Source: Lichenihabitans psoromatis (GTDB lineage Bacteria > Pseudomonadota > Alphaproteobacteria > Rhizobiales > Beijerinckiaceae). From it: a stretch of DNA of 64,000 nucleotides. How positions within the stretch are numbered: the stretch's first letter is position 1; each line of letters opens with the position of its first letter. A program made the position numbers and the translations under genes. Location: positions 2,233,501-2,297,500 of the forward strand of contig NZ_CP036515.1 in assembly GCF_004323635.1 (NCBI RefSeq). Reading direction: 5' to 3'. Shown piece by piece: positions 62,026 to 64,000 of the stretch. A model generated the notes under the pieces. That model saw only the letters and a list, made by a program, of their open reading frames with translations, did no database searches and had not been told where the DNA came from.

Positions 62026-62271
62026 TCACGACTGCCCGCCCGCACCTGAAGATGACGTGCTGCGCCGCGCCTTGGAGAAGGCCCGATCGGTAGCGATGAA
62101 GCGCTCCAGCATCGGCACGATCAGGCGAATGGGATCGGCTGGCGGATGACCGGCCTCGCGGCCGAGGATTTCGGCGTAGGCGGCAAGATCGCGGTGTAGC
62201 GTCGCCGGAAGATCAACCGTGACCTTCACGGGCTTGTCGTCGGCAATGGGGCCAAGTTTCAGCTTGGTCAT
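62026..62271 (-). CDS. DUF2274 protein (conjugation-gene associated)
   Basis: An 81-residue ribbon-helix-helix-like protein: KLKLGPIADDKPVKVTVDLPA, then LHRDLAAYAEIL and LIVPMLERFIATDRAFSKAR. It normally lies directly after trbI in integrative elements, as here, with a four-base overlap (ATGA). Function unknown; perhaps a regulator. Confidence 0.85.
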   Translation of the reverse strand: MTKLKLGPIADDKPVKVTVDLPATLHRDLAAYAEILGREAGHPPADPIRLIVPMLERFIATDRAFSKARRSTSSSGAGGQS

Positions 62272-63506
62272 GGCGTAGCTCCGTATGCTTCAAGTACGAG
62301 ATCGCGCGTAACAAGGACTCGGACAGGAAAGCCTGGCCGGATGGTCAGTGTCGGCGCGATGTTGAGCTGACGGCTGACGATCTGCTGGCCGGTCTGGCTG
62401 ACGCTTTGCGACGCGCCCTGTCGCAGCGCCTGAACGATATCGCTGTCGTTGCCAGATGATCCTGCCTGCGCGCCGACACTGAGCAGCGTCGAGAGTGCGG
62501 CGGCCTTGAAGAGTTCACCCCAGTGATAATCGACCCTATCCTCCAGCCCGGCATAACCTTCGGCGTCCGCACCCGGCTGGCGCTCCAGCACGATGGAACG
62601 GCCGTTGGGCATGATGAGGCGGTTCCAGACCAGCAGGATACGACGCTGGCCGAAACCGACGCCATTGTCGTACTGACCGATGATCCGCGTGCCCTGCGGC
62701 ACGAGCAGGATGCGGCCTGTCGGGCTGTCATAGATGTTTTCCGTGACCTGCGCCGTGATCTGGCCGGGCAGATCGGAACGGATGCCGGTGATGAGCGCCG
62801 CCGGGATGACAGCGCCGGCTTGAAGCACGTTCGCCGAGGCGGGCGCGGCAACGCGATCGGTCGAGACGGTGCGCTTGTCGGGCGTCTGGTTGAGGAAGGC
62901 GAGCTGGCGGTCCTGCGCCGATGGCGTCGCCGGCTGCGGCGCGAGGCCGAGCGTGGTCAGATCCGGCATGGGCGTGGTGGCGTTCGTCGTGGTAGCCGCC
63001 GGTATTGTGGCATTGCGCGTCTCGGTCGAAGCGAACAGACGAGCTGTTCTCGCCGCCTCCCGTTCCTGCACGCGCCGCTGCTCCTCGGCGCTAAGGCCTG
63101 GTTGCTGCGTGGCGATACCCGGCGTCGGTACGCCCTGTCCTCGGTTCTGCGCGGCAAGCATCGGACGGCCGAGATCGCCGGGCAGTGCTGGGCCGAGAAC
63201 CGGACCGGTATAGTCCTTCGGTAGACTGTTGAGACCGTCCGGGGTCGAGCGATTGTCGGTCGAATACAGTTCCTCGTTCGGCTTGCCGCCGTGCTGGCTC
63301 TGGAGCGCATAGATGAACGCGCCGCCTACGCCCGCGCTGGTGACAAGCCCCAGCGCCAGCAGCGCCTTGCGCGACAGGCGAGTGACGCGCGGCGGTTCGG
63401 CGCGCAAACGCATGGGGGCTGCCGGCTCGCCGGTCAGCGCACGGGCGTCGTCATCGCCGGAGGCTTCCGGCTGGCTCCCTTTCTTATCGGGCTCAATGTC
63501 GCTCAC
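62268..63506 (-). CDS. trbI: Conjugal transfer protein TrbI (VirB10-like)
   Basis: A 412-residue protein. The cytosolic start is followed by one membrane helix (KALLALGLVTSAGVGGAFIYAL), a Pro/Thr/Ala-rich periplasmic stretch and the VirB10/TrbI barrel with ILLVPQGTRIIGQYDNGVGFGQ and WNRLIMPNGRSIVLE. It spans the envelope in the type IV secretion channel. The start overlaps trbG by four bases. Confidence 0.92.
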   Translation of the reverse strand: MSDIEPDKKGSQPEASGDDDARALTGEPAAPMRLRAEPPRVTRLSRKALLALGLVTSAGVGGAFIYALQSQHGGKPNEELYSTDNRSTPDGLNSLPKDYTGPVLGPALPGDLGRPMLAAQNRGQGVPTPGIATQQPGLSAEEQRRVQEREAARTARLFASTETRNATIPAATTTNATTPMPDLTTLGLAPQPATPSAQDRQLAFLNQTPDKRTVSTDRVAAPASANVLQAGAVIPAALITGIRSDLPGQITAQVTENIYDSPTGRILLVPQGTRIIGQYDNGVGFGQRRILLVWNRLIMPNGRSIVLERQPGADAEGYAGLEDRVDYHWGELFKAAALSTLLSVGAQAGSSGNDSDIVQALRQGASQSVSQTGQQIVSRQLNIAPTLTIRPGFPVRVLVTRDLVLEAYGATP

Positions 63507-64000
63507 GATGCCGGCCTCCCATCGGTCCGGGTGACGCGAACGCGCTTTTGATCCTTGGCGGAACCGAAGCGCAGCTCGGCGGCAGCGAAGAGCCGATCAA
63601 CGATCATGTAGTTCCCGCGCACGCGGTAGTTCACCAGTTCGGAGGTGTCGCCCTCGGGGCCGACGACGAAGAGCGGCGGCATCTCGCCCTGCGCGATGCC
63701 GCTCGGGAACTCGATGAACACCTGCCTTCCGTCGTCGAAGGCGCGCAAAGGACGCCACGGCGCACGATCGCCCGCGATCTCATAGCGGAAATTGACATTG
63801 GCGAGATCCACGCCCGACGCGACGGGCTGTATTGCTTCGGCCTGGGCATTCTGGCGACGCAGCGCGATCAATTGGTCCTGCGGATACTGCCAGGATACCG
63901 AGGCCATGTATGTCTTCTCGGTCGAACGAAGCTCGATATGGTAGGTGCGCAGATTGGTGTTGATGACGAGATTGGTCATCAATTCCGCCCGCGTCGGCTT
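63503..64000 (-). CDS. trbG: Conjugal transfer protein TrbG (partial, 5' end outside window)
   Basis: The C-terminal half of TrbG (VirB9-like), beginning at the window edge with KPTRAELMTNLVINTNLRTY. YMASVSWQYPQDQLIAL, GRQVFIEFPSGIAQGEMPPLFV and NYMIVDRLFAAAELRFG are conserved. Outer-membrane-linked subunit of the mating channel. An internal ATG at 63982 is not the true start because coding continues upstream. Confidence 0.9.
   Translation of the reverse strand, partial: KPTRAELMTNLVINTNLRTYHIELRSTEKTYMASVSWQYPQDQLIALRRQNAQAEAIQPVASGVDLANVNFRYEIAGDRAPWRPLRAFDDGRQVFIEFPSGIAQGEMPPLFVVGPEGDTSELVNYRVRGNYMIVDRLFAAAELRFGSAKDQKRVRVTRTDGRPAS

Larger units (their letters stand above)
59413..64000. 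mobile_element. Left edge of an integrative conjugative element at tRNA-Ser(CGA)
   Basis: From the tRNA inwards: large serine recombinase, HTH regulator, hypothetical protein, DUF2274, TrbI and TrbG, all on the minus strand. The Trb order matches the mating-pair-formation modules of alphaproteobacterial integrative elements. It runs past the window end, so its size and cargo are unknown. Confidence 0.8.

Overview
The window is high-GC DNA from an alphaproteobacterium, most likely order Hyphomicrobiales (Beijerinckiaceae/Methylobacteriaceae-like). The indications are a rhizobial-type phoR/pstB/phoU/phoB locus, SthA, a two-domain Orn/Lys/Arg decarboxylase, DUF2293, DUF2076 and YeaQ/GlsB proteins, and an integrative element with TrbG-TrbI-DUF2274. 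This placement is inferred from protein families. There is no rRNA and no CRISPR array; one tRNA is present.

Layout. 1-6576: a tightly overlapping operon of the Nit1C type (nitrilase C-terminus, radical SAM, GNAT, AIR-synthase-like, glycosyltransferase, MSMEG_0570-type small protein, flavin oxidoreductase, Pnap_2097/LnmK-like protein). Nit1C clusters have been linked to nitrile/cyanide nitrogen assimilation. 6577-9058: a cyanamide-hydratase-like HD protein, a decaying train of tiny overlapping genes behind it, and a divergent GlxA-type regulator. 9213-14001: a zinc alcohol dehydrogenase, a GT-like protein and a response regulator/kinase/membrane-anchored protein operon. 14.0-16.1 kb: sparse region with small genes, an AT-rich patch, a cupin and a Cys-rich secreted protein. 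16.1-25.6 kb: Nramp-family transporter preceded by an array of overlapping five-codon minicistrons, aspartase, transhydrogenase, DUF2293, decarboxylase, acetyltransferase, PPK2 and a small conserved protein.

25.6-29.5 kb: the phosphate regulon, phoR, pstB, phoU and phoB. There is no room for pstS, pstC or pstA, and two Pho-box-like sites are present. 29.7-43 kb: RNA helicase, RecX, ClC exchanger, a His/Met-rich secreted protein, WD40 protein, an erythronate-dehydrogenase-like enzyme, a Phd/VapC module, DUF302, a SLAC1/TehA channel, an FNT channel, a sugar-acid dehydratase and a PsiF-like protein. 43-59 kb: Obg, glycolate oxidase GlcDEF, DUF2076 protein, an amidohydrolase, LysR divergent from MmsA, PBP1A, a CDF transporter, small membrane proteins and rplU-rpmA.

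59.36 kb to the end: tRNA-Ser(CGA). A large serine recombinase gene ends inside the antisense of the tRNA 3' end and is followed by conjugation genes. This is the edge of an integrated element that continues beyond the window.
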